A DNA stretch of 9,389 nucleotides from Candidatus Sulfotelmatobacter sp. (GTDB taxonomy: Bacteria > Acidobacteriota > Terriglobia > Terriglobales > Acidobacteriaceae). Shown in pieces: positions 1 through 7,718 of the stretch (position 1 is its first letter; each line of letters begins with the position of its first letter). Location of the stretch: NCBI GenBank assembly GCA_030037575.1, contig JASHRB010000182.1, positions 1-9,389 on the forward strand, given 5' to 3'. A program made the position numbers and the translations under genes. The notes beneath the pieces are model-generated. The model made no database searches. It saw only the letters and a program-made list of their open reading frames with translations, and was not told where the DNA came from.

Positions 1-941
1 AGGCCGCGCCGCCGCGCCCATTCCACGTACTCAATGCCGTCATAAAGAGTGAACGCCAGCTCCTGCAGCGCGGTTGAGCCGGCCTCACGAATATGGTATC
101 CGCTGATGGAGATGGTGTTGAAGCGGGGGGTGAACTTCGATCCGAACTCGAATGTGTCGACCACCAGCCGCATCGACGGTGCGGGCGGGTAAATATATTC
201 CTTTTGCGCGATGTACTCTTTGAGGATGTCGTTCTGAATTGTTCCGGAAATTTTCTTCCAATCCGCGCCCTGCTTTTCGGCCACCACCAAATACATTGCC
301 CAGAGAACCGACGCCGGCGAGTTGATCGTCATCGAGACGGTGGTTTTTTCCAGGTCGATGCCCTGGAAAAGAATTTCCATGTCTTCGAGCGAATCGATGG
401 CCACGCCGCACTTGCCCACTTCGCCTTCGCTGGCCGCGTGATCGGAGTCGTAGCCCATCAATGTGGGCAGATCGAACGCCACCGAAAGCCCACCGCCGCC
501 GTGCTCGAGAAGGTATTTGTACCGGCCATTGGTTTCTTCAGGCGATGCGAAGCCGGAGAACTGCCGCATGGTGTAAAGCTTGCCGCGATATCCGGTCGCG
601 TGAATGCCGCGCGTAAAGGGCGGATCGCCGGGAAAGCCGAGATATTTTTCTTCACTCCAATCGGCAGGCAGATCGGCCGGGGTGTACAGACGGCGGATCG
701 GCACACCTGAGATGGTGGTGAAACGGGCGAGGCCATGCTCGTCGATATTTACGCCTGTCGCCTCGCCAATCGGACGCTCGGGAGCTTTTTCAAGAGTCGG
801 CGCAAGCGTTTCCTTCGCCCACTTTTTTTCCCCGGCGGAGGGATGGCGTTTTTCAAAAACATCCGCCATGGGAGTTTCGGCCACGGGCGGCTTGCCTGGC
901 TTCTTTTCCGGCATGAGATCCCCAATATCCTCTTCGATCAT
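1..941 (-). CDS. B12-dependent acyl-CoA mutase large subunit (isobutyryl-/methylmalonyl-CoA mutase family), 5' part
   Basis: The gene enters from the left edge, so only the N-terminal 313 residues are seen. The family rearranges the carbon skeleton of a CoA thioester in the cytoplasm using adenosylcobalamin. Family landmarks are in order: RRLYTPADL (about 83-91), TMRQFSGF (124-131), [17 protein letters not shown] (151-167), SMTINSPAS (203-211), [14 protein letters not shown] (233-246), [10 protein letters not shown] (251-260) and SGYHIREAG (280-288), with the catalytic-site His at 283. Aligned by hand to Propionibacterium MCM, Tyr89 becomes Phe128 and Arg207 becomes Gln246. That pair is the isobutyryl-CoA mutase type, so an automatic methylmalonyl-CoA mutase label may be wrong. 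The C-terminal part, and whether a B12-binding domain is fused, lie outside the window. An in-frame TAG three codons upstream makes ATG 941 the earliest start. Met10, preceded by GGGGA, or Met25 are alternatives, because the first 25-35 residues look like an extension. Confidence 0.93.
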   Translation of the reverse strand, partial: MIEEDIGDLMPEKKPGKPPVAETPMADVFEKRHPSAGEKKWAKETLAPTLEKAPERPIGEATGVNIDEHGLARFTTISGVPIRRLYTPADLPADWSEEKYLGFPGDPPFTRGIHATGYRGKLYTMRQFSGFASPEETNGRYKYLLEHGGGGLSVAFDLPTLMGYDSDHAASEGEVGKCGVAIDSLEDMEILFQGIDLEKTTVSMTINSPASVLWAMYLVVAEKQGADWKKISGTIQNDILKEYIAQKEYIYPPAPSMRLVVDTFEFGSKFTPRFNTISISGYHIREAGSTALQELAFTLYDGIEYVEWARRRG

Positions 942-997
942 AGGGAACTACCCGGATGCGAGCAAGGAGTCGATGATCCCCTAAAACGACCGGTGGG

Positions 998-1783
998 TCA
1001 CTGGCCGGCCTGGTCCGACTGCGGTGGATGGCGCGCTAGCTCCCAGGCCTTTGCGTACTTCCAGGAAACATAATTCGCGTGGTAGACGTGCAGAAGCAGG
1101 CCTTCGCGGCCGTCAAGGAATCCCCGGCGGAAGAAATAGTTGTAAATGAAGGTCAACAACGGCCGCACCACGATGTCCGCGAAACGGAAGCTGCGGTGTC
1201 CCTTGGCAACTGCCAGCTCCGCGCCGAGCGACGAATAGCGGTTCATGTGATTCAGGTAGAGCGTCAGGTTCGGATAGGTGTAATGCACCATCGCATTGCT
1301 GAACTGGGGGGTTTGCTGCGGAACTTCGGCTTTCAATTCGCAGCGGTCGTGAGGATCATGCCCGGTGACAAATCCCCGCCCGCGGCGAAAAAGCCGCAAC
1401 TTGGCGTCAGGATAAAAACCGCCATGGCGCATCCAGCGGCCGAGGAATAGATTCTTTCGCGGGATTTTGTACCCGCTGGCTGCCTGAGGATCGGCAATTG
1501 CGCTTTGAATTTCCCTCGCCAGACCGGGGCTCACTTCCTCATCAGCGTCCAGCAACAGCACCCAATCTTTTGTGCAGAGGTCGATCGCGTACTGCTTTTG
1601 CGCGACGTAGCCGCGCCAGGGTTCGGGGACGACTTGGGCGCCGTATTCGCGGGCGATCTCGCAGGTGCGATCGCTCGAGCCGGAATCAACCACAACGATT
1701 TCATCGGCCCACTTGACGCCCTCCAGGGTGCGGCCCATGTTTGCTTCTTCGTTGTGGCTGACGATGGCGACTGAAAGAGTCAT
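998..1783 (-). CDS. Glycosyltransferase family 2, WaaE/KdtX-like
   Basis: This is a GT-A fold, nucleotide-sugar-dependent transferase of 261 residues, probably adding a sugar to a lipopolysaccharide core or other surface glycan at the cytoplasmic face of the inner membrane. It opens with SVAIVSHNEEANMGRTLEG (4-22). ADEIVVVDSGSSDRT (26-40) forms the nucleotide pocket, and DADEE (79-83) is the metal-binding DxD-type motif. GGFYPDAKLRLFRRG (121-135) and RRGFLDGREG (219-228) are typical of this subgroup. The length is normal for WaaE-like proteins. The frame is open up to a GTG at 1858, which would overlap the GT39 gene upstream by 11 nt and allow translational coupling. I chose ATG 1783 because family members begin directly with the SVAIVSHNEE strand, but no strong ribosome-binding site supports either start. 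The acceptor and donor sugars cannot be told from sequence. Confidence 0.93.
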   Translation of the reverse strand: MTLSVAIVSHNEEANMGRTLEGVKWADEIVVVDSGSSDRTCEIAREYGAQVVPEPWRGYVAQKQYAIDLCTKDWVLLLDADEEVSPGLAREIQSAIADPQAASGYKIPRKNLFLGRWMRHGGFYPDAKLRLFRRGRGFVTGHDPHDRCELKAEVPQQTPQFSNAMVHYTYPNLTLYLNHMNRYSSLGAELAVAKGHRSFRFADIVVRPLLTFIYNYFFRRGFLDGREGLLLHVYHANYVSWKYAKAWELARHPPQSDQAGQ

Positions 1784-1847
1784 GAAATTGTTGATGGTCG
1801 ATTTCTGACTGCTGGCGGGAAAGCCCAAATCGGAATCCGCGATCCCA

Positions 1848-3134
1848 TCAACCATCACAACTCAATAATTCATTTCGCGGCACGCTCCGCCTCCCCCGCT
1901 TTCCCGTCTCGAAAATCAAAAATACCGCAAGCATAAACAACTCGGGCTCGATGGGATGACGATACCGTGCATGAGGGAAGACGAAGTAATAAACCAGCGG
2001 GTACGTCAGAATCAATCCGGCAAACAGCCATGCTCCCGGTCGATGCTGCCGCAGCGCTCGTCCTGCGCCCCAAAGCCCCAGGACCGACGATGCCAGAAAA
2101 AGCGAGCTGCGGAAATCAAAAGGCGCAACCCGGTCTGCGGGCCGCGGCACGCCATTCCAATAGTAGAAAAAACGCTTCATGCTGATGATGGCGAAGCGCC
2201 GGGGATGGTCGCCAATCCACTCGAACGCGCGTTGCCTGCAGTAAGCCTCGTAAGCCAGTTCTCCCATGCGCTTGAAGTTTTGGAATTCAGGCGGGTTGAG
2301 ATTCGGCTGCAAGGCGGCGAACAACATGCCGTCGGAGAATTGGTTGTTGCCCAGGCGAAGCTGCAGTCCGAAATCGTCGCGGATGAAAACCAAGCGGTCA
2401 AAGATTTCGTAGTTCCGGATGAGCCAAGGCGAGAGCACCAGAAAAAAAATGACCGAAGAGAGAACCACTCCGCCAAACGAGGGAAGACCGGCTTGGACGC
2501 GGCGGAACCAAATCCACAGACCGCAAAATGGAAGAAATGCCAGCGAGGCTGGATTGGCCAGCGCGGCCCCCCCCCACAAAATGCCGAAAGCGATCCATCC
2601 CTGCACTCCAGGCCAACATTCCAGTTCGAGCGCGATGAGAAAAACCATCGCCAGAATGAGCGGCGTTAAAGTTGTGTCCCATATCCAGTGAATCGACCAA
2701 TACCAGACGTAGGGGTTCAGCGCCCAGGCTCGCGCCGACCAGATCGCAATCCGCCCGCCGAAAGTTCGTCGGGCTATCAGAAAGACGGGAATCGTCGTGA
2801 GCGATCCCAACAGGCTGTTGATCGACAGCAGAGTCCACGAGGATGCGCGGCTGTAAATTCCGAAAATCTTGAACACGCCGCCGATCAAATAAGGGTAAAG
2901 CGGCGGCTCCCATGCGCTGGGGCCGGTATGATCGCCGTAGGGATTGGCGAAGCCCTCGCCCAACGCGATCGAGCGGCCGACGCGGCCCATCTCGAAACCG
3001 AAGCCGAAATGATCTTCCCTGGTGCGCATCCGGTATTGGTGCAGCGCGCCGATCAAGATCAGTTGAATTAGAAACGATACCGGAATGAGCCAGAGGATGG
3101 ATTTCGGCAATGCCGGCCGCGCGCGTCTCGCCAT
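1848..3134 (-). CDS. GT39/ArnT-like polytopic membrane glycosyltransferase (GT-C fold, PMT_2 family)
   Basis: This 428-residue multi-pass inner-membrane protein should transfer a sugar from a polyprenyl-phosphate donor on the periplasmic side. Hydrophobic segments lie at about 13-31, 80-92, 100-120, 155-170, 180-207, 222-238, 345-358, 366-386 and 395-408. The first periplasmic loop holds acidic residues Glu40-Asp41, where GT-C enzymes carry the catalytic acid. It is followed by YGDHTGPSAWEPPLYPYL (66-83), a typical pattern of this subgroup. The late motif HARYRHPIEPEL (388-399) is also characteristic. An in-frame TAG three codons upstream makes ATG 3134 the earliest start, and no clear ribosome-binding site precedes it. 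The stop overlaps the longest possible GT2 reading frame by 11 nt, so the two transferases are probably expressed together on one glycan pathway. Codons 187-190 contain a run of nine G on the coding strand. Substrate is unknown. Confidence 0.9.
   Translation of the reverse strand: MARRARPALPKSILWLIPVSFLIQLILIGALHQYRMRTREDHFGFGFEMGRVGRSIALGEGFANPYGDHTGPSAWEPPLYPYLIGGVFKIFGIYSRASSWTLLSINSLLGSLTTIPVFLIARRTFGGRIAIWSARAWALNPYVWYWSIHWIWDTTLTPLILAMVFLIALELECWPGVQGWIAFGILWGGAALANPASLAFLPFCGLWIWFRRVQAGLPSFGGVVLSSVIFFLVLSPWLIRNYEIFDRLVFIRDDFGLQLRLGNNQFSDGMLFAALQPNLNPPEFQNFKRMGELAYEAYCRQRAFEWIGDHPRRFAIISMKRFFYYWNGVPRPADRVAPFDFRSSLFLASSVLGLWGAGRALRQHRPGAWLFAGLILTYPLVYYFVFPHARYRHPIEPELFMLAVFLIFETGKRGRRSVPRNELLSCDG
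2567..2575 (-). repeat. Nine-base poly-G tract (coding strand) inside the GT39 gene
   Basis: The plus strand has nine consecutive C, so the GT39 coding strand has nine consecutive G. It is read in frame as Trp187-Gly188-Gly189-Ala190. A gain or loss of one base would put the ribosome out of frame after about 187 residues, in the middle of the membrane domain. Tracts of this kind drive phase variation in some pathogens, but nothing here shows that this one varies. Confidence 0.9.
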
Positions 3135-3167
3135 CGAGGGCTAGTTTATCAGGCAAGACCAGCGGCA

Positions 3168-3189
3168 GGAGAACGGAGGCGGGTTCTCC
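3168..3189. repeat. Perfect 7-bp inverted repeat in the GT39 leader
   Basis: GGAGAAC at 3168-3174 pairs perfectly with GTTCTCC at 3183-3189 across an 8-nt loop. It lies in the 178-nt gap between the downstream tolC-like gene and the GT39 gene, 33 nt before the GT39 start codon. No T-run follows on the minus strand, so it is not a classic terminator. It could be a leader hairpin or chance. Confidence 0.35.
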
Positions 3190-3312
3190 CATTTCCTTGC
3201 CTGTTCGGCCCGCCTGCGGGTGTGCCCGGATACCAATCGGTGAACCGTCAACAGATCCACCGGAATTCAACAGCTCGGACTATCGCGGCTTCAAGGAGTC
3301 GTTTTTTTTCTC

Positions 3313-5394
3313 TCACGATTGCGGGCTTGAACCCGACGGCGCGGCCGGCCTTATGTCCTGGCGCGGGGCCACATCGGGAATTTTCGGCATGTGGGTAACC
3401 TGGCCGCGCGTGGTGTCGGCGATGCTGATGCCGGAATGATCGAGCAGCAATCCGGTAGCGCGATCGAGTTCGATGAGCGACTTCTCGTAGGCAGCCTTGG
3501 CGGAAACCAGATTCGACTCCGAAGTCGTCAGCACCGACGCGTCCTGCAAAATGGCCGTGGTCGTGGTGAGGCCGACTTTCAATTTCTGCTGGTCTGCATC
3601 CAGTGTTTGCCGAGCGAGATCGACCGCCGACTGGGCGGCTTCGACGGCGACGCGGTTCTGTTTCACGTCAAACTGCGCATTGCGCACCTCGATGCGCACC
3701 TGGTTTTCCAGCTGGTGCAGACGCACTTGCGCCTGGCGATATTCGAGTACCGCGCGCACCTGATCGGCTTGCGCTTCACGATTCCGCAGAGGAATGCTCA
3801 AGGTCAATCCGATCCCTTTGTCGGGAGCGGTCGAATTGAACAGTTGGCCCAATGCGTTGCCGTAGCCGACAGAGTCGGCGGTTTGAAAGGACGGCGGTAA
3901 GGTCGGAGTGGTGAAGCAATATTTCGCCGCAGGTTCCACCGCGCAGTTCGGGAGCGTCGAGTTTATGTTTCCACCCACGCCCGAGCCGCCGTAGTAGGCG
4001 AAGGCGTCGAGCGTCGGCAGCAAGGCGTTGCGCACGGCTCTAGCGTTGAGGTCGCGCGAGTTGAGATCGATGCGCGATTCCACCAGTTCGGCGCGATGTG
4101 CGAGCGCTTCGTTGATCAAGTCCTGGGTGGGGATGACCGGCTCCTCCGGCCGCACTTGCATGGCGGAGGTGGGAATGACATCCGCCTCGGCAAAGCTGGG
4201 GTCGTCGATGTTGCGACTGACCGCGTTCTTCATCAGCAGTTGCTGCAGCTGCAGGTTGTTTTGCGCCAGGATCAGATTCTGCTGGTCGCTGGCCACGGTG
4301 CTCTGCGCGCTCACCACCTGGATGGGAGGCGCGGTTCCCACTTTTGCCTGTTGTTTGGAGTCGTCCAGCGCTTTTTGCGCGTAGGTAAGGGCCTCCCGCT
4401 GCACGCGCACGTTCTCGTAGGCGTAAACCAAATCCCAATACATATTTTCGATCTGATCGACGGTGGTGATGGTTTGCAGGCGGAAGGCGACGTCGGTGAT
4501 CTCGCGGTTGTTTTGGGCGATGCGGATGAAGCGGAGATTGGGCAGGGAACCGGAGCCCTGCAACAGATTTTGTGTCAGGCGGAACTGAAAATTGGAAACG
4601 ATGAGCGGCGTGATTTCGCTGCTGAGCAGGTTTGAGGTGATGTGGGAGTTGCTGAATCCAGCGCTCACAGACGTGCCCCAGCGGAAGCCCTGGGTGTAGG
4701 CGAAGTTCGCGGTGTAGGTGTTCTGGTTGGCAACTGGCGCGAGGAAGAAGCCGTTGGTTAAGGAGTTGTTTTTGTCCACCTGCAGAGTGCTGGTGAATTG
4801 CGGATCGAACGCCGTGATGGGCGCGCCGATGCCGAGGGTCGAACTGACCAGTCCGTTGGTACCGGTGCCGATTCCGCTGGCCGCGACCGTGGTGCCGCCC
4901 GTACCCGAGCCGACCGTGCCGCCCAGACCGCCCACGCCCCCGCCGGGGGTGTTCTGTACGATGCCGGCATTGACCCCGAGAATGCTGGCTCCCGATTTCG
5001 CGCGCAAATAATCGGTATCGGCAATGTTGAGGTTGTATCGGGCGAGTTCGATATCGAGGTTGTTTTCGAGCGCCAGCGCGACGGCATCGTCGATGGAGAG
5101 ATAAATTTTGCCGTCATGCATAAGCGAATCGATCATGGGCGAGTTGGCCAAGTCTGGCTCCGGGAGTTGCCGCTGCTCATACGATTGCAGCAGGTTCGGG
5201 AAAGCGTGCTGGGGCCTGGAATAGTCGGCCAAATGGATCGCCTGCGGCCACGCCCCCGCCGCAGAGGATTGCGGCGCCGGGGCTGCCGGGACGTCCTGTG
5301 CCGGCAAAGGTGGGAAGGGTAGCGTAAGCATAATCAGCGCTAGCAGCGGCCGCGTGATCGGGCAGAATGCGGCGATCCCTCGGGGCAAAGGCAT
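3313..5394 (-). CDS. TolC-family outer membrane channel protein, downstream copy
   Basis: This 693-residue protein should be the outer-membrane duct of a tripartite efflux or type I secretion system. It has an N-terminal signal peptide (hydrophobic core about 16-31, likely cut after PAQ or PA near 32-33), then a proline-rich linker and a first OEP-type helix with YLSIDDAVALALENNLDIEL (98-117). A Gly-rich insert (150-180) and a barrel-like region (about 195-285) follow. The remaining helices begin near NNREITDVAFRLQ (295-307), with the second OEP repeat around LINEALAHRAELVESR (426-441) and LSIPLRNREAQADQVR (532-547). E. coli TolC is 493 residues, so about 200 are extra, mostly the N-terminal linker, insert and barrel loops. 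Mature-part cysteines are only Cys484 and Cys493. The frame is open to 5580, but ATG 5394 has a GAGGAG ribosome-binding site 7 nt upstream and yields a proper signal peptide. It closely resembles the next gene upstream. Confidence 0.93.
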   Translation of the reverse strand: MPLPRGIAAFCPITRPLLALIMLTLPFPPLPAQDVPAAPAPQSSAAGAWPQAIHLADYSRPQHAFPNLLQSYEQRQLPEPDLANSPMIDSLMHDGKIYLSIDDAVALALENNLDIELARYNLNIADTDYLRAKSGASILGVNAGIVQNTPGGGVGGLGGTVGSGTGGTTVAASGIGTGTNGLVSSTLGIGAPITAFDPQFTSTLQVDKNNSLTNGFFLAPVANQNTYTANFAYTQGFRWGTSVSAGFSNSHITSNLLSSEITPLIVSNFQFRLTQNLLQGSGSLPNLRFIRIAQNNREITDVAFRLQTITTVDQIENMYWDLVYAYENVRVQREALTYAQKALDDSKQQAKVGTAPPIQVVSAQSTVASDQQNLILAQNNLQLQQLLMKNAVSRNIDDPSFAEADVIPTSAMQVRPEEPVIPTQDLINEALAHRAELVESRIDLNSRDLNARAVRNALLPTLDAFAYYGGSGVGGNINSTLPNCAVEPAAKYCFTTPTLPPSFQTADSVGYGNALGQLFNSTAPDKGIGLTLSIPLRNREAQADQVRAVLEYRQAQVRLHQLENQVRIEVRNAQFDVKQNRVAVEAAQSAVDLARQTLDADQQKLKVGLTTTTAILQDASVLTTSESNLVSAKAAYEKSLIELDRATGLLLDHSGISIADTTRGQVTHMPKIPDVAPRQDIRPAAPSGSSPQS

Positions 5395-5401
5395 GGTTCG
5401 T

Positions 5402-5407
5402 CTCCTC
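5402..5407 (-). promoter_or_regulatory. Ribosome-binding site that fixes the start of the downstream tolC-like gene
   Basis: The minus strand reads GAGGAG here, 7 nt before ATG 5394. The reading frame itself continues upstream to 5580, so this site, together with the signal peptide that begins at 5394, decides the start. The upstream part of the open frame (5395-5580) does not look like a secreted-protein N-terminus and is best treated as intergenic. Confidence 0.8.
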
Positions 5408-5583
5408 GAATCAGAACAATGGTTCATCCTATGGACGTGCGGGATGGGTTTCCGCATGGCTGCGAAAACGATGACAGCGTCGTTCCATCTTAGCGGGAAG
5501 CGTGGAGTGCAGTGGGACCGATCGTAAAGATTTGTTTGAAGGGCGGGCGCGGTGGTTGCTGCGCCTGCGACTTCCGCCATTTT

Positions 5584-7680
5584 CTACCGAGGTTGCTGCG
5601 GGGTATTGACCTGAGGGGCCGGCTGAGCGACCGAGGGCAGGTCTGTACGCGGCGCAATATAGGGAACGTTAGGCATGTGCGTCACCTGGCCTCGCACCGC
5701 ATCGTCAATGCTGATGTGGTCTTCATCGAGAAGGGTCCCGGTTGCCCGAGCTAATTCGACGCGCGATTTTTCGTAGGCGACGGTTGCATTGACTAAGGCC
5801 GATTGCGCGGTTGCCAGCTGGCTCTGGTACTGCAAGACGAGCGTCGTCGTCGAAGTCCCAAACTGGTACTTTTTCTGCTCGGCATCCAGCGACTCGCGGG
5901 CCAGATCAAGCGCAGCTTTGGCCGAGTCGACGCTGGCGCGATTTTGCTGAACCGCGTACTGCGCATTGCGAACTTCGATGCCGACCTGATTTTCGATCTG
6001 CTGCAGGCGCATCTGGGCTTGGCGGAATTCGAGCTCGGAACGAACCTGCACCGCCTGCCCTGCGCGGTTGCGCAGGGGAATGTTGAGGGTTAACCCGACG
6101 CCCTTATCCGGATTGGTGGACGTCACCAACTGGTTCAGCGTGGCGCCAATTGGAGTATTCGGAAACACGACATCCGGGTCGCCCGGAATAGTATTGCTGG
6201 CGCAGCCGAAGTACTTGTCCAGAGTGGTCAGCGGATTCTGGCAGACGTTGACTGGATTCTGATCTCCGCCGATGCCGGCTCCTCCATAATACGCAAACAA
6301 ATTCAAAGTGGGCAGCAGAGCGCTTCGTACAGCGCGGTTGCTCAAGTCCCGGGTGTTGAGATCGATCCGCGACTCAACCAGCTCGGCGCGATGCCGCAGG
6401 GCGTCGTTGATCAGATCGTCAGTCGGCACAATCGGTTCCTGCGCCGGAACATCGATGGTGGAAGTCGGGATGACTTCGGCCGTAGCCAGCGTCGGATCCT
6501 TCAAAGAGCGGGTGAGCGCGTTTTTCATGAGCAATTGCTCGAGTTGTAGGTTCGTTTGGGCCGCGGTTACCAGCTGCTGATCCTGCGCAACCGTACTTTG
6601 CGCGCGCACGACTTCGATGGGAGCGAGGCTGCCGATTTCGACCTGTTTCTTGGTGTCCGACAAAGTTTTCTGGGCGAAGGCCAGCGACTCGTTCTGCACG
6701 CGGGCATTCTCGTAGGCATAAACCAGATCCCAATAGATGTTTTCGATCTGATCGACTGAGTCGATGATCTGCAGGCGGAAGGCGACGTCGGAGATTTCGC
6801 GGTTATTCTTGGCGATGCGAATGAATCGCGTATTCGCGGCAAAACCCATGCCTTGCAGAATTGGCTGTGTGACGGTGGCACGGAAGTTCGAGTTCAGGGC
6901 CGGACTCACGCTGGAAAAAAAGCTGTTGGTCGTCTGCCGCTGGTTGTTGAACCCCACCGAGAGATTCATGCCCCACTGAAAGGCCTGGTTATAGGCAAAA
7001 TTGATGGTTCCGGTGTTCTGCACCAGGCTGCTTCCGGGAAACACGCCTTGGAAGATGCTGGTGGCGGTTTGACTGAGATGGTCATCCTGCAGGGTTCCGG
7101 TGATGACCGGATCGAACGAGCCGAGGGTCGGGCCGAAGCCCAGCGTGGAACTCACCAGCCCGTTCGTGCCCGCGCCGATGCCCCCCGAGCCCAGGCTGGT
7201 GCCGCCGCTGGCTGCTCCGGCATTCGCTCCGATTCCGCCCACCCCGCCTCCCGGCGTGTTCAGGACCAGGCCGCTCGGCGTGCCCAGGATGGAGGCTCCA
7301 GCGCGGGCACGCAATACGTCAGTGTCGGCGATGTTCAGATTGTAGCGGGCGATGGCGATATCGAGGTTGTTCTCGAGCGCCAGGGCGATGGCGTCGTTGA
7401 GCGAAAGATACAGCTTGTCCTGGCGCATGAGATCGCCAATGCGCGCCGTGTTAGCCAAATCCGGCGCGGGCAGATGCCGAGGCACGTAGGGGGCGACGGG
7501 ATTAGGAAAGTGCCCAATCGGCTTGGCATAATCCACCATGGGCAGCGGGCGAGTTTCGGGTGTGTTCTGCGGCACGGGTGCGGCGGGCGCCTCCTGAGCC
7601 CACCCGGCGGAAACCAGCATTCCCCATGAAGCCGCGGCGAGGCTCAGCCGGGCAATTGACGCTAAACGTGGTAATGGCAT
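5584..7680 (-). CDS. TolC-family outer membrane channel protein, upstream copy
   Basis: This 698-residue protein is a tandem paralog of the next gene and has the same plan. A signal peptide (hydrophobic core about 12-26, likely cut after GWA near 28) is followed by a proline-rich linker, the helix YLSLNDAIALALENNLDIAI (91-110), a Gly-rich insert (143-173), a barrel-like region to about 280, and helices from NNREISDVAFRLQ (292-304). The second OEP repeat runs around LINDALRHRAELVESR (423-438) and LNIPLRNRAGQAVQVR (532-547). The two copies share 92 of 145 residues over positions 526-670 in an ungapped hand alignment, ending in RGQVTHMP. The only cysteines are Cys480 and Cys493, in the second barrel segment. 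The start is secure: an in-frame TAG touches the ATG, and GGAG lies 8 nt upstream. No adaptor or pump gene is present, so the exported substrate is unknown. It is the first gene of the minus-strand block. Confidence 0.93.
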   Translation of the reverse strand: MPLPRLASIARLSLAAASWGMLVSAGWAQEAPAAPVPQNTPETRPLPMVDYAKPIGHFPNPVAPYVPRHLPAPDLANTARIGDLMRQDKLYLSLNDAIALALENNLDIAIARYNLNIADTDVLRARAGASILGTPSGLVLNTPGGGVGGIGANAGAASGGTSLGSGGIGAGTNGLVSSTLGFGPTLGSFDPVITGTLQDDHLSQTATSIFQGVFPGSSLVQNTGTINFAYNQAFQWGMNLSVGFNNQRQTTNSFFSSVSPALNSNFRATVTQPILQGMGFAANTRFIRIAKNNREISDVAFRLQIIDSVDQIENIYWDLVYAYENARVQNESLAFAQKTLSDTKKQVEIGSLAPIEVVRAQSTVAQDQQLVTAAQTNLQLEQLLMKNALTRSLKDPTLATAEVIPTSTIDVPAQEPIVPTDDLINDALRHRAELVESRIDLNTRDLSNRAVRSALLPTLNLFAYYGGAGIGGDQNPVNVCQNPLTTLDKYFGCASNTIPGDPDVVFPNTPIGATLNQLVTSTNPDKGVGLTLNIPLRNRAGQAVQVRSELEFRQAQMRLQQIENQVGIEVRNAQYAVQQNRASVDSAKAALDLARESLDAEQKKYQFGTSTTTLVLQYQSQLATAQSALVNATVAYEKSRVELARATGTLLDEDHISIDDAVRGQVTHMPNVPYIAPRTDLPSVAQPAPQVNTPQQPR

Positions 7681-7688
7681 CTACTCTT

Positions 7689-7692
7689 CTCC
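7689..7692 (-). promoter_or_regulatory. Ribosome-binding site of the upstream tolC-like gene
   Basis: GGAG on the minus strand, 8 nt before ATG 7680. The codon directly before the ATG is an in-frame TAG, so the start cannot lie further upstream in this frame. Confidence 0.75.
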
Positions 7693-7718
7693 GTTCCGTG
7701 AGACTTAGGGAGCAGGAA

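Noticed and set aside
976..1000. Possible terminator between GT2 and the mutase (GACC/GGTC stem followed by GTTTT on the minus strand)
   Set aside because: The stem is only 4 bp and the T-run is short, too weak to call. The mutase may be read through from the genes upstream.
2398..3270. 290-codon minus-strand open frame overlapping the GT39 gene
   Set aside because: It is the shifted frame of the GT39 coding sequence. Its translation is Arg/Pro/Ser-rich with no membrane segments or motifs, while the GT39 frame has a clear family pattern.
3302..3340. Possible terminator just after the downstream tolC-like gene (eight-base T-run near a CGGG/CCCG inverted repeat)
   Set aside because: The T-run is on the plus strand, so the minus-strand transcript would carry an A-run after the hairpin, which does not terminate. 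No plus-strand gene reads into it.
5541..5567. GGCGC/GCGCC inverted repeat in the 189-nt gap between the two tolC-like genes
   Set aside because: The arms are only 5 bp of pure GC and no T-run follows on the minus strand, so it is likely chance in GC-rich DNA.
6853..7629. 258-codon plus-strand open frame antisense to the upstream tolC-like gene (similar long frames at 93-710 and 1956-2669)
   Set aside because: These long antisense frames are expected from the codon bias of GC-rich genes. Their translations show no domains, and the opposite-strand genes are clear.
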